The notes: generated by a model from the sequence alone, not told the origin. A DNA stretch of 64,000 nucleotides from Arthrinium phaeospermum (GCA_006503535.1 QYRS01000003.1:2852001-2916000); one strand, 5' to 3'; shown: positions 49,374-61,589, counted from the stretch's first letter. Made by a program: numbers and translations.

Positions 49374-50339
49374 TTTTAAGATACTTAGCTGGTTTGGCCG
49401 ATTGCCAAAGTCGATTCTAGATGGCAACGTATATGCTGATATGTTAGAACAAAGATTAGGTGCGGCTTCAGTAATAGATTTCGCTACTCAAGCACTTTAA
49501 TACGCAGAACCAAGCGACTTCGAGAGCCAGATGGTCTTTGGGTAATGGACAATATGCGATATCGCATGGCGGGGCAGGAGGGGCTCTTTCGCCTACCTAC
49601 CTTAGGTACGGTTTGACATGTCGGCACCAGGCGATAGCCGAGATCAGACACACGCCTATCAGTAAGTATGATCCAAACCAAACAGTTACTATGACTAAGT
49701 GCAGATGCCTGCATAGCATAAATCTCGTAGATAGAGTGACTCTTTGGTTTGATGGAAATTCCCATACAAACCTAGCACTAGCAGCTGTTACTGCTACACA
49801 ATACGAGATTGGACACTTTGGTCCACGTAGAAGTCGGTCAACGTCGTCTTGATGGAAAAGCAACCAGCAACAAACATGTAATACGGCTCGGGGGTACATA
49901 GGCCAATCAGGTCGGCTGATCATTTGCAGCGGTGTGATAGGCCCAATGCTCCGCCAACCCCAGACAACCCCCCCGAACAGCCACCCCAGGCAGTTTCGCA
50001 ATGACGGCATCAATGGCGTCTTCGAGCCTGGACAAGCTTCACGCATTGCTTGAACATAGACCCGAAAAGTCCGGACGACGGAAAGCAGAAGCTACCCTTG
50101 GAGCTAGAACCACGGATTGATATATCCAACAAGGCCGTTGATTTCTAATACTTCGTTGGACTTCTTCATTTGCCATTTTATTTCGTGTTACTGCAGTTCG
50201 TAGCAAGCAAAACTGCTCGCTGCTTCTTGTGGTCGCAAATCTTCCTCTCAGCAACTCACCCAAACGCCTGTCTCACCCTGCCTAAAATACCTGGACGGCA
50301 AAAAACGGCCAACACCTCACATACAATCCACAATCAGCC
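49374..50339. promoter_or_regulatory. Divergent promoter of allantoicase and the b561-type gene
   Basis: This 0.97-kb spacer lies between two outward-facing starts. Several GATA cores are present, including a 14-bp perfect palindrome (ATGCGATATCGCAT, 49554-49567) that carries GATA on both strands about 180 nt upstream of allantoicase. GATA factors (AreA/NIT2) are known to control purine catabolism genes in ascomycetes; their use here is inference. I did not find the paired TCGG-N6-CCGA site expected for the purine activator UaY. Confidence 0.35.
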
Positions 50340-51439
50340 ATGGCCTCAGCAACGGGCATCCCCCAAGAGAGTCCGTCGGGCCCAGTCGCGGGCAACGGCG
50401 AGATGGAACCGCTTCTCGGACGTCCTGGAGATGCCTCGCAAAAGCCCAATGCTTCCATTGCCAAAAACCTCATCCTTGGTATGTTCATTCTTGTCTTGTC
50501 ATCATTTCCCCTTCCCTCTGATCCAGACACAGAGTGCACTGTTCCCTTATGTTTCAACACCGCACCCATATCCATCATCCTAGATACGCAGCAGAGAAGT
50601 TTGGGTCGGTAGTGCAGTGAGCTGCCAAAAACCCTCTTCTCTCGCCATTGTCTTCCTGGTCGTCGTTGTCGCCTGGTCTTTCTTGTCTTCCTTCTTCACT
50701 GCCTATACTTTCTGCCGGCTTGCAGCTTGCAGTTTGACACCCATCCAACAGGGTTCTCCTCCAAGCCTTAAATAAACCCACCCGGCATCTATCCAAAGGT
50801 TTATCTTCAATCGTCATGGCAAAGCTCATACAATCATCAGGCACCGGCATCCTCGCCGAGGGCGCCGCTGTTCTTCTCGTGGCTTCGGTCTGGGCCGCAG
50901 TTTTCCTGCACCAGCCCATCATCCTATTCTCGGGCCACCCGCTGGCGCAGTCCTTCGGCTTCCTGGTACTGGTCCAGTCTATACTGGTACTGCAGCCGAC
51001 GCAGTCGGCCCAGCAAAAGCAGGTCGGTCAGAAGATCCACGCAGGGCTCAACCTTCTGGCCTTCGCCACCTTCATTGCCGGCGTCGCCATCATAGAGGTC
51101 AACAAGGTCAAGGGCGGCAGCCCTCACTTCCACTCGGTTCACGCCTACCTCGGCGTCATCGCCAGCATCTGGATCGTGATCCAGTATGTCGTCGGCTTCA
51201 CCATGTTTGGCATCCCCGCCCTCTACGGCGGCGAGGCCAAGGCCAAGGCGATCTGGAAGTATCATCGCATGTCTGGCTACTTCCTGTTGCCCTTCCTCAT
51301 GGCCACGATCATCAGTGCTACCGAGACCGATTACAACAAGAACGTTCTCGGGCTCAAGCTCTGGGCCATGATTCTCATCATGGTTCTGATGGTTGTGGGC
51401 ATCTATCCCAGAGTCAAGAAGCAGAAGCTGGGCCTCTAA
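50340..51439 (+). CDS. Cytochrome b561-type multispan membrane protein
   Basis: Exons 50340-50478 and 50841-51439; 245 residues. The soluble N-terminus carries the acidic dileucine motif EMEPLLG (about residues 21-27), a possible vacuole or endosome sorting signal. About six hydrophobic segments follow from residue 49. Histidines sit at typical b561 positions: FLHQPIILFSGHP, QKIHAGLN, HFHSVHAYLG and KYHRMSGY, suitable as two pairs of heme ligands. Members of the family carry electrons across membranes, often to reduce ferric iron or monodehydroascorbate; the partner here is unknown. The 362-nt intron (GTATGT donor, ATCATCAG acceptor) is long for this genome. An ATG at 50816 is in frame with exon 2, so a shorter form without the N-terminus (MAKLIQSSGTG...) is also possible. 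Confidence 0.85.
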
Positions 51440-51903
51440 GGGATATGGCCGTCTATCGCTTGGGTGTGATGGTTGTAAGATATCGACAGGCTGAAAACAA
51501 TGCCTTGAACTAAATTGACATTGGGACGATCGTTCAAGCGAGAGCGCATGGGGTTTGATAAGCTTATTTAGGCCTTCTACTTGGTAGTACTTAGTGGCAA
51601 TGCGTCATTCGGGTTCAGGTATCTATGGAGTTTGGATAACAAGTTATGGCGATTGAGGGTTTGATAAGCAGATACACCAGGTTTGGGAAGCAAACCACTC
51701 CGTCCTTACAAGCACAGTGGCTTCATCTAGATGTAAAGCCAAAACATGTTTACACAAGTATGAATAATTGCCTCAAGTCTACGTATTTTCAATTCTAGGG
51801 GACCGGTTACAATAAGTCTATACACGTTTTAATGGGAAACAACCAGAGTATTGCAGATACGACTATAAAAATACGCTTTACCGTAAGTAACCAGCCTGGC
51901 TCT
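51440..51903. other. Spacer between convergent genes
   Basis: About 460 nt between the 3' ends of the b561-type gene and the small membrane-protein gene. It is AT-richer than its surroundings, as expected for 3' regions. No gene is seen. Confidence 0.5.
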
Positions 51904-52489
51904 TCACGAGACAGCCAAAAACCCCCAGGAACGATTTTCGTTTGCCACTGTTCCGATCGTTCGTACAAAGTTTAGAAGATGAACATCAGTCAAAGTGGGC
52001 AATACAACATAGCTGTCTCTGGTCTTCTGGCACCAACCTGCATCGTCTTATATGTTAGTCAACTGGTCGCCTTTAACTCGGAGGAAGCATCACGTTGAAT
52101 TACCTTGCGCGGAATCGACTTTGAGTAGCCGATCATGGCTAGGTATATGTCATTTAATTCTTGCTCTTGAGACGGGATAGAACTGTTATTCACTTCTCGT
52201 CAGCCTGACCGACATGGTATGCATTTATATGTTTTGTATGAGTATTATATCGAAACATGGAGGGGCCCAGACCTCCGCTAAGTATCAGGATTGCAACGAA
52301 AGCGACGAGCAGACTGATGCTGGCGACGAACGAGACCCATCGTCGACGTCTCCAGGTCTTGACCTGCTGTTCCGTCTGAATAGAGTCCTCGGGAGAAGCA
52401 ACGGCTTCTGGGTCTTGTGCTTCGCGACGCCCGCCGAGCAGAGGCGTAGTGGCATCGCCACGCGTTTCTGGAGGTCCTGGACCCGCCAT
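51904..52489 (-). CDS. Unrecognised small single-pass membrane protein, three exons
   Basis: Start ATG at 52489. Exon 1 (52489-52194) encodes a Pro/Gly-rich N-terminus with TTPLLGG, then a basic WRRRRW patch followed by one hydrophobic segment at about residues 51-72 (VSFVASISLLVAFVAILIL). Arg residues just before it predict the N-terminus in the cytosol. Read without splicing the frame stops at 52190 (99 residues). With two introns, 52193-52139 and 52103-52038, the frame continues through exons 52138-52104 and 52037-51904 to give 154 residues in phase, with end AVS. The second intron is convincing (GTAATT donor, TTGACTAAC branch, GATGCAG acceptor); the first has no clear branch site. The layout (short cytosolic tail, basic patch, one anchor) is that of the N-terminus of vacuolar type II membrane enzymes, but no catalytic domain follows, so it could be a truncated gene. 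No family is recognised. Confidence 0.45.
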
Positions 52490-53780
52490 AGCGCGCTAAT
52501 ACACTAAGAACGGGCTGGCGGTGAAGATCAATATGGCCAGTGAAACAATACGGAAACCGACAAGGTAAAGAGTCACGGATGATGAGTGGTGGTCGTGAAG
52601 CAATATGGAGATTTAGAGGAATCTAAAGAGTCAACAACCATGACGGCTATGGTGGTGCTACATGGCGTGGTCCATACCCAGTTAACTATGTACGTACATG
52701 CATGTGCTTATCCGTACATTTATGTATGAATAAACAACCCGACCATATCATTGGCAAGGCGGGGGAGTTAAGAGGCTTGGGCCAAGCGGGCAAACGTCAT
52801 GTAGCGCTTGCCTACTTCCTGATAAGACACTCGACGTGATAAATGCATATATGCAGCTGTCTGGCTGCCTGGTTTACACCTCGGGAAAAGGGGGTAGATA
52901 CCAGGGCGAAGTAGCCATGTAAGTAATGAGTTCAATATGGCATTTCAGCATCAGTTATTGAAGTGGTTCGGCCGACTTGCCGTCTTCACCGGTAACCCAG
53001 AAACCGCCATTTTCACATATTTTACTAATGCTACCAGCAAGGCAGTGTAAGCGTTTCGTCCCCATCTCGTGAAAAGAGAAGCCCTTTACTCGACGACAGC
53101 TCGACGAGAGGTAAATCTGAACCCTCGGAAGCCGGTTCTGCTGTTAAGGGTTGACCGAGGTTTGAAAGTGACACTTGCTTCTCGGGAGGTACTCCCTAGT
53201 ATACACTGTGCTCAAGTCATCACAACAAGAGCTACCCGTTGGCGCAAGAGAGCGTCGCGTCTTTCCTGAACGACAACTAAAAGCTCCTCAGGCGTCTTGG
53301 GCGTGTGACCGTAGCTCCCTATAGGGCACCAAGAACATGGGATCCGCGTCAGAATGGGTGACGGCCCCGGCACACACGTGTCGCACCCTGACCCACGAAA
53401 CCAGACATACTGGAATCTCGTGACTTTGGCACCACAACCCAAAGCCGGGATGATCGCGTGCAATGTTTACTGGGTCCGGCGCCGTGTTTGTATCGTCTCC
53501 TGCAGTAGCTCGGTTCTCAATCATTGGTAGTATACACTGGTGGATGATGTCCACCAGCATTTGTCGCAATCTCACCACGTTCTACAACGTTGAACACCTG
53601 AGAAATGGTTATCAAGCCCAAGTATGAACACACAGAAACTTAAGGACAACTTTGCATGCTGGGAAGGGGGTATATTGCGCAGAAATCCATACAGTCGTCG
53701 TGTAGGCATGTATCAAGTCCATTCGTAGGCTGCATTTCCTGAGCCTCGGATTTCGGGGCTGCTCAATCCATGTTATCATA
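52490..53780. other. 1.3-kb spacer upstream of the small membrane-protein gene
   Basis: This spacer holds the promoter of the small membrane-protein gene at its left and the RNase H1 3' flank at its right. Frames at 53212-53463 and 53288-53578 (-) overlap in different frames; one ends in a short helix-like TPEELLVVVQERRDALL segment, but there is no domain. No gene is supported. Confidence 0.45.
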
Positions 53781-54841
53781 TCAAGACCGGGCTCCCAGCA
53801 CAGCGAGATTGTCAGCTGCCACGTTTCCAGGATCATCGGCATGACCCTTGATCCACTGGAACAATGTGCTCGTGCCGAGAGCGTCCCTATCATCGATCTT
53901 TTCTCTGACAAGCTCTACCAGATCTTTGTTCTTCACAGGCTTGCCCCCGGTCTTCCAGCCGTTCTTCTCCCAGTTTATATACCATTCAGTCACACAGCTG
54001 ATTGAATATTTGCTGTCTGAGAAGATACGAACGTCCTGGTCGTCCGAGACCTGCTGAAGTGCGCGTAGGATGGCCGTCAACTCCGCTCGTTGGTTCGTTT
54101 GTGGCTCACCTTCAAGACGTTCGCATACGTTGCTGCAGCTTATGGTTAGCCCCAATATACAAAAATCGGCATGGATTCGGAGGGAGGTACCGAGGATCAT
54201 TGGAGCCAAAGAAGACGCCAACACCAGCAACGGCGCCTGCGCTGCCATTTGCCAGGCTACTCCCATCTGTGTAGATATGCAAAGCGCCGGGCTTAGAGCT
54301 ACTGGCAGCTGTGCGCTTGCTGTCCGAGTTGGTGGCTGAGCGCTTGCTCTTCTTCGCGGGGGGTTCCATGCTTTCGTCCTTGATGGCTGACTGGCCGGCT
54401 TCGTTGCCATGGGCGCGTATATATTCAACGGCCTCGGCGCGGGTGTCGAACTTCTTGTACTTAGGCCCCTTCCATCCTTTGATGGCCTCGGCCGCGACAT
54501 CCCAATCAGTGTATATGCCGGGATCCCGACCAATTGCTACAGCGTAGAATTTCTGCTGTTTGGTCCCATCAGTCGCGGTACCGTCGCTAATGCCAGCAAC
54601 GAAGGCCTCGGCATCTTCGAAGTTGACAAAGGATTTATCTTGGAACTGCCTGTCAGCTTTGCATACATCAAAAATGTCGAGGGTGGTGCAGATCGGCGTC
54701 AGACGTACATTTGGCACCGGCGTAGCCTGCTGTTTGCGCTTGACATTCAGCCCAAGTGCCGTAAACACCGGGCGACTTGCCGCAGCGAACGGCGTAGAAT
54801 TTCTCCGTGGAGGCGTCCGCCTTGCGTTTCTTGCTAACCAT
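53781..54841 (-). CDS. Ribonuclease H1 with two hybrid-binding domains
   Basis: Endonuclease that removes RNA from RNA:DNA hybrids (EC 3.1.26.4). Exons on the minus strand are 54841-54709, 54656-54191 and 54132-53781; 316 residues in phase. Two N-terminal hybrid-binding domains (caulimovirus VI/RNase H1 N-terminal type) are seen: KFYAVRCGKSPGVY at about residues 14-60 and KFYAVAIGRDPGIY at about 80-127. A Lys/Ser-rich linker, likely with a nuclear signal (PAKKSKRS), leads to the catalytic domain from about residue 168. The DEDD residues are Asp175 (IYTDGSS), Glu217 (NQRAEL), Asp239 (FSDSKY) and Asp307 (NVAADNL), so it should be active. The ATG at 54841 (MVSKKRKADAS) is chosen; codons upstream lack an in-frame ATG. 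Yeast RNH1 likewise has two such N-terminal domains. Introns are 52 and 58 nt; the acceptor of the first (CAAAG) was picked by frame. Confidence 0.95.
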
Positions 54842-55731
54842 TTCGGCGAATCGCTGTTTGATGTCGAGAAAGGTATGGCGGTCTTCAGTAGTCCATGGCA
54901 AGAGGCTCGTTGCTAAGCTGAATGGGGCACGTTGAGGGCCCGCACGCGCAGGGAGTCGATATCGAGGGCTGGTCGCTTTATCGAATGTTGGAAACGCGTG
55001 GATCCGGAGTAGATTGCGGCGGCGTTGGAGTCAATCGCGTCGCATCGTCAACAGAATCCTTTACTGAAACGAGGAACAGTCAGAATCAGGCATACACGCA
55101 CATCAGCGCATGCCAGAGAGATCCCGTGTTCGCCCAAGGCGCATTGTAAGCTTTGTCCTTTTTGCTTCCAGAAGTGAGGGGGGGCTTCTGAATGACGGAC
55201 AGACAGCACAGCTTGGATTGGGCTGGGGATATGCAGATAGCAGATAAGATGATTAGATAAAAATCTACTGTAGCACCATAACTGGCTTAACCGCATACCT
55301 AATACACTCTTCCTGCAGACTGACAGGCCCTGCCTGTCTTGCCTGCCCGTAAGACATCTAGTACAACACAGAAGTCACCAAGCATATAAGTCTCATTGGG
55401 GGGAAATGCTTGCTCTCTTTACTACTGGAGGATTTATTAAAGCAGTCCCCTGGCAATTGAACCGGGTCCGCCCACATCACTGCCTCATCTTTGTGCCTAG
55501 AATCATGCAGGGAAAACATCAATTATCAATATGCAGATGTTCGTGCAGGAGCTCTCTAGCTAAGTTCTGTGTCCGCCATAGTCTGCCAAAAACCATCATA
55601 ATCGTCCAATGCAATCGCCAAAATCATGATCTCTCAGGTTACCAATTCCGACAAGAGGACTACCTAACTCCCTTGCTTGCCTCCAGGGTTTGAAATGGTG
55701 AAGCACCAGCGTAGTTGCAGGGCTTCAACCA
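54842..55731. other. 0.9-kb spacer upstream of RNase H1
   Basis: This spacer contains the RNase H1 promoter and the 3' flank of the Tad3 gene, both on the minus strand. Short frames only. No gene or structured element is seen. Confidence 0.5.
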
Positions 55732-57358
55732 TTAAGCATGCAAATGGACATCAACCGGAAGTTTCTCGGATTTGTCTGTTTCCCACTCCCAGCCGAGCAT
55801 GCTCCAGTTGAGCTCTTTACGCCAGTGCAGCCCCAGACCATGGCCACCGCCACAAGGGCCATGCTCGCAGCCTGCGTCTGGGCCACCGCAAAGATCGTGG
55901 CTGCGGTCCTCCGAACTCATGCCACCAGTAAGAGGCATACGGTGACGGAAGACAATCTTGCCCATCCTTGAATGAAGGATAGCCATGGCACACATGATGC
56001 ATGGCTCATGCGTCATGTACAGCTCAAGCTCATGACAAAGGTAGCCATCGGGAGAAGGGTGGTCGGCGTCAAAGACAACCTGTTCATCACCGAGAAGAGG
56101 CCTATCTTGGAAAGCCTCAAATTCCAGGATCGGAGCCGATGCTGCAGGCTCTCGATTCTCCGACTTGACAAGTTTCTGGGCCACCATGCTGATTGCTCGG
56201 AGTGCAGCATGCGCCATTGGGTTGCCGGTATGGCCTGTTCGCTCTTGTCGATACCAGCGGGCATCTCCTGCAAGAGCTACAATATCCACCCTTTCTTTTT
56301 GCTCAGCAGCCGTTTCTTCAGTCTGGTTGAGGTTGGTGTTGTCCGATCCTGCTGCATCGATCTTCTCAAAATCATTACCGGATCCCGAATCCGAAGCATC
56401 GCCGAAAGCCGGCTCGGGGCCGCCGGTACTGTCCTTGTTGCCCATGCTCTCGGGGTTCGGGGCCTCGGCGCCCATCTTGCCATCTTCCGTCTTGGCTAAA
56501 TCCGGCTTGTGGTGTTCGGGTTTTCCAGGAATGGTCCGCTTCACAATCACAGCACCGATGGGCTCTCCCAAGCCGACCTTTTGGGACTTCCTAGCGATAT
56601 CATGCGCCAAAGTCATCCAAATGTCCGCATCACGAGACACAACACTTGTGGTACGACAAATGTTGCTGGGATGGGGACCAAGTGGGTTGTTTTTGCGGTA
56701 GACTGTTTGCCAGAACTGCTGGGACCACAAGTTCGCCTGGACCTGCGACGTGGGAGCTAATAGAGGAACCGGGATCAGTCCAACGAAGAGGTCATCCCTA
56801 ATGCCCGGAATCGCTGACAAGCCCCGTACAAGTTCTCCATAGTCCAACTCATCCTGAGGACCCAGTAAAATATAGAGATACTGCGACTTGCCAGTGTGGG
56901 CACCTCGTCCAGACTGACTCTCGTTCATAAACTGATTTTTCAGATGAGGCGGTAGGTCGGACGGTTTAGAGCATCGGCGCAGGTGAGGAAGGTTCTTAGC
57001 CTGATCATCACCGACCATGCCTCGGATAATGCTTTCATGAGACGAAATGTCAGTATAGACACATCAGCCAAGCATGTAGGGTGTTAATCGAATACAGGTA
57101 GGTGGCACATCGAGAAGAGGGGGGGGGGGGGGAGGGGGCTTTGCAATCACTGCAAGACAATCCGGCCACTTACTTGACAACATCGTTGGTATGCTTTGTC
57201 GGTGCTCTCGTAACATATGCTTGGCCAATCAAGAGATTGTCTCGAAGCTCAAGAGTGGTCTTGAGCGGAACCAGCGTGCCAGTATCAATATTTCGTGGCA
57301 GGAGCCGCTGCGAAACGGGGTCGAGCGTCTCGACAACTTCCTTCATGGAATCGCTCAT
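55732..57358 (-). CDS. tRNA-specific adenosine deaminase, Tad3 subunit
   Basis: Non-catalytic partner in the Tad2/Tad3 heterodimer that makes inosine at position 34 of tRNAs. Exons on the minus strand are 57358-57174 and 57031-55732; 494 residues. The N-terminal domain (MSDSMKEVVETLDP... and LLAPTSQ) is typical of Tad3. The cytidine-deaminase fold starts near residue 195 (ADIWMTLAHDIARKS) with PIGAVIVKR. Zinc ligands are His336 in NPMAHAALRAI and Cys406/Cys409 in THEPCIMCAMAILHSRMG. The catalytic Glu of active deaminases (HAE) is replaced by Ala338; Tad3 proteins usually have Val there, so loss of catalysis fits the role. A Ser/Asp/Glu-rich insert of about 80 residues (roughly 227-306) separates the first strands from the zinc helix. 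The intron (142 nt) contains a C-rich run (14 G on the plus strand). Confidence 0.93.
57119..57132 (+). repeat. 14-nt poly-G tract in a Tad3 intron
   Basis: Fourteen consecutive G on the plus strand, followed by A and five more G. On the coding strand it is a C-rich stretch in the middle of the Tad3 intron, which may act as an enlarged pyrimidine tract. Confidence 0.85.
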
Positions 57359-60300
57359 AGCGGATACCTGTTAGGAGACAAGGCGTCTTGCTGATGAAAG
57401 GGGTTTTGGGGTTTGGTCGTCGATTATGAGACGATCACCTTCGTGGCCTGTTAGAAGGGATCTCCGAAAAGATGTGCAAGGTGGCAGTCGAGCGACGAGA
57501 GGACCTCGGGCCAATGGCAATGCTTTGGTTTCGAATATATGAGAATGCAGTACAGAACCAACTCAGACAACAAAGCGTTGAATCAATTGGACCAAAATAT
57601 AGACGGCAATTCCAGAGCAACAAGCCGATAGTAACAAGGAGATGATGGTCTTGACTCGACGGGCCAGGTGAATCAGCGAGAGATATCAGAGTCTACGTAC
57701 CTAAGCTTCCTGCATCCGTGCTCTCTGCATTGCGGCCATGAGGAAACCAAGTATGTATTCGAGGGCAATTGTGAGAGGGCGATGATCGAGTGAGGAAGGA
57801 AGGATGAGTAAACTTGAGGGGGTAGGCGCTGAAGCCGCCTTGACAAGTAGTAGGCAGTCCTCTGCCTGTTAGGAAAGAGGCGTACGCGCGTGTTGTTTTT
57901 GTAGACCGCCAAAGACAGTGACAGTCTCAGCAACGAGTCGAGTGGTTGCGATCGGAGAGTTAATCACCAATGCGCCGGCATCTGTTTCACCCGAACCTTC
58001 CTTTCCGAGAAGAAGATGCGAGGAATATGCCGACGATGGACTCTCACCTGTGATTTAAGAAAGTGCAAGAATGGCCAGATGCAACCAATGCAGGTCTGTT
58101 GCTTCCAGATGAAAACCCTGCGCCACCACTCACACTGGGTTTATTCCTTGGGTTTGGGAGGTTGCAGAGATATAAGACGACGAGAACGCGGTTGTATTTC
58201 AGATCGGTGAGAACAAAGTCATTATCAGACTTGGTGACTTTCCATATGAAATGGCGATTTATGGCTGGCCCTGTAGCTGAGGTAGGCCTTGTAGAGAGGC
58301 ATCAAATGCGATTGTTGATTAACGATCAGATAAGCCAATGGTGGGGCTTATCGATAGACACCTTGCTTCTGGTCTGGTCCCTGCAGGAACGTTTATTCGA
58401 GCACCGTTGTACCTGTCTATCGCCTGTGCTTCAGGCTTCAGGCGGGTGGGATATACCTTGACGGAAAAACAAGGCGACAAATGCAAAACAACAAACAATC
58501 AATCTCTGTTTTCATAATGCGCTTCCAGGTGTGTAATCAATGTTAGGTAAAAACTTGTTCTGCAACTCAACTTGGCTGATGGAAGGCTTACAAAAATCTA
58601 TCAACCTCGGCACATACGCTCTCTTGAGGCATAAGATGTAGCCAGCTACAGCTGGGCGATGCAATGGTAAAACCTACACCCAACCACTTGCTGCCAGCAC
58701 AATGGGAGGAGCAATATTCCAAACTCTACATGATCGTGAGCCCGGTGAAGAGTGCTGTAGTGAGATGGACCATTATCCATCTTGGCCATGATGACGAATT
58801 GCTGATTCGAAGACTCAGGACCGTTCACCTAAGCTTCCCTTCCGTTGTCTGTTGTAACCCTCCAACAAAGACCTGCCGAGGCTGAAAAATGCTGATGCGT
58901 ACGTGAGATGTGTTTGCTCTCCTCGAATTGCCAGTTGAAGTCAACACTGCCTCGCAACTCCCCCAACGTCCGCCGATTCCGACGAGCTGCGAGATGACCA
59001 CCCATCAGCTTGTTCCTTCGTAAGACAATTACGCAGGTGGCTTCAAGCCGTTGGTAGTACCTTGGGCGTTTGATGTACCATCGCACAGTTGTTTCTAGAC
59101 GCCAGGCTCGCTACCTGTATGCATTATTGCATGAGTGCACTATGTAATAGCGTGTATAGTCAGTCGCCTATTCGCGGGGTAGGTATCACCAAGCCGATTT
59201 AAAAGCTTGAGAAGAATGTTGTGAAGTTAGCACAAGGATCCCACCTGCAAGCTTACCACCTCTTGGAAGCAGGCTCGTGGAATGCACGCCTAATGTAGGT
59301 ACCTCACCTCTGTCGGCCGCAATCTGATAGGATCCGGTCGTACCAGCCCTGGAAGATTGCCCAACTAGGAAGTTTTGAATCCTTGCCGCACGTCCTCTTA
59401 CTGCACCACATTGCGGATTCTCAGCCGCTGATTCGCTGCGTCTGCAACTTTATCTATTCCATCTCTGCTCACTCAGCTCCGCAGACTCGGGGTGCGGTGG
59501 AATCAACTAGCTCGCCTATCAAGCCATTGTGTCCTCCAGGCTTGTCATGGATGCATCTATGTTGTTTAGCGGCCATCTGTCTTGTTTCTCTAGATGAGCT
59601 TCAAAGTTGAGTGGGTAGAGAGGAGCATAAGGATATCCGGCACGCATACATCTGCATACCACCATGCCATGCACCATGCACCATGCAACATAATGAATGA
59701 GTAGAGTAGGCTGGCGCTAGGTAGACACTCATCAGGTACGCCACTGCAAATGTCTTACTTGAACCCGAATGACGGTGGAAAACGCACTCCCCCCTTTCTA
59801 ATCGGATCTCCGAGTGATCTCTTGAGAATGCAGCCCAGACACCAGACACCAGGTGTGCTCAGGTTGTCTCAAGGATCAACCAAGAAAACACATAATACGG
59901 ACTAAATTACCGTCTATTGCGAGGCCAAGCATACTTGGCATCATGGATGTAAGCCAGCTAAGCTTCTTTCAGGCCGTCGGAGTAATGGTTTCTGCTCGCG
60001 CAGCTCAATCCCTGGAATACTATACTTGTGGCCATAGGTACTCGTGTGCCTATGCGCTCAGAAGTTCAGAAGGGAGGGTACTACTAAATGTCCCGTTGGT
60101 GCCGGCATGTAATCCGTGCCTCCCGCTCGTTGGACGCCTTCCCAGAATCCCCGGGGTCTCCTCAGATTAAACCCCACGCCAAGATGGATCGGGGATGTAA
60201 TTACGACCCCCGGGACCTGAGTAACCTAAGATTGGGGGGGATAACAATGTAAGGTAGATAGACGTATGCGAGAGCGCGCTGTTGGAACAATGCTATATTC

Positions 60301-61589
60301 AGAGGCGCCAGTGGAAGCTATAATTACAAGCTCCCGCACACTGCAACTCTTGGGGTTATCACCAACACCCCTCTGCGCTGTACCCAACCCAAGCTCCCGC
60401 TCTTGCACAAGCACTGTCTAATCAGTAGTATTCTTGGCGACAAATTTGTCTCGGCGCTGCGTCGCAACTCTCGGGGCACCAGAGCGCCGCAGCCGCCCAC
60501 GGGGGCGTTACACAGTTCTCTACTCGACTTACACAGCCCGGCTACGTGTTGCAACCGCCAAGAAACTCGACCCGCGTCGTTTGCGTAGGACACCAGGCAC
60601 CTGGGCCAGAGTAAGATAGCGAGAAGAAACAAGACTCGTAACAGGAGAGAGGCCTCATTGGAAAGCCAAGAGCGATCACCACGCCGTGTCGAACCTGAGC
60701 CGGGGGTTCCGACAGTCTATCTTTATCTCACGTCTCAATAGTAACGAGGGCTAATTGTAGCTACCACCAACCGGGTCTTACCGTCTGTGTTTCCCCAAGT
60801 TTCGCCAAGGCTTGCCAGGGACCAAACCAAACTGTTGAGGCCCGCGGGCAGATCCTGAGCTGTTGCAGACTAAAAGCAACGAGCCCTGGACAGCCTCATC
60901 AGGAAACAAAACGAACGACAGTCAGGTGGACAAGGGCATTAAAAAAAGACATAGGCAGGACTGGGATCAGCGACGCGGGCTGGTGATCTCCTGCCTCTTT
61001 CTCGTTCTCTCTCCCTCTCCCTCTTGCTGCTACCTACTCCTCCAACACTACGACAGGTGGTGGTAGTGGATCTCCCTCATCACAAATAAACACCAAGCAC
61101 CCCACACAAGCACAGCACAACCCTAGTTCTGAGTCCCGACTTACAAGTCCCATCCAAGTATCAGCAGAGGCTACCTGCCTGGCTACCTCCGTACTTGTGA
61201 GGAGAAATCGAAAGGAGTCAGAGCCTAGGCGCTGAATAAGAGGGTCTCTGGGGCCGTGGCCAGGAAGACTGCAACAAAGTGCAACAGTTAACTGCTTGAC
61301 CTCACGCCACCTCGGTATAACAAGACCGGGCAGACAGACGGACTTAGCAAATTTTCGCCGAGTCGTTTTTCTGGTTTGCCCTAGTGTCGGTGCTGCTGCT
61401 CGGAAGTAGAACGAGAAAGTGGTGCTATTGAGACGATTCAACCTCTAATACGCCTCTGCACGCCCAACCCCCATCCCTGTCGACAAGTGGCCGCTACCGG
61501 TGCAAGCGGAGCTCAAGTCACATCATACACCACACGCAACTTAAGTAAGGCAAGCCGCCTTTTATTAGAATTTGGACCCTGGGGGGAAA
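57359..61589. other. 4.2-kb divergent spacer between Tad3 and PFK2/FBPase2
   Basis: This spacer contains both promoters. Overlapping short frames at 58016-58461 and elsewhere have no recognisable domain. A CATGCAC tandem (three units) is at about 59658-59692. From about 60.9 kb to 61.5 kb the sequence is CT-rich on the plus strand and may be leader for the right-hand gene. No gene or RNA is supported. Confidence 0.5.

Noticed and set aside
53212..53578. Two overlapping minus-strand frames upstream of RNase H1
   Set aside because: They read different phases of one stretch with no shared domain; a helix-like end alone is not enough.
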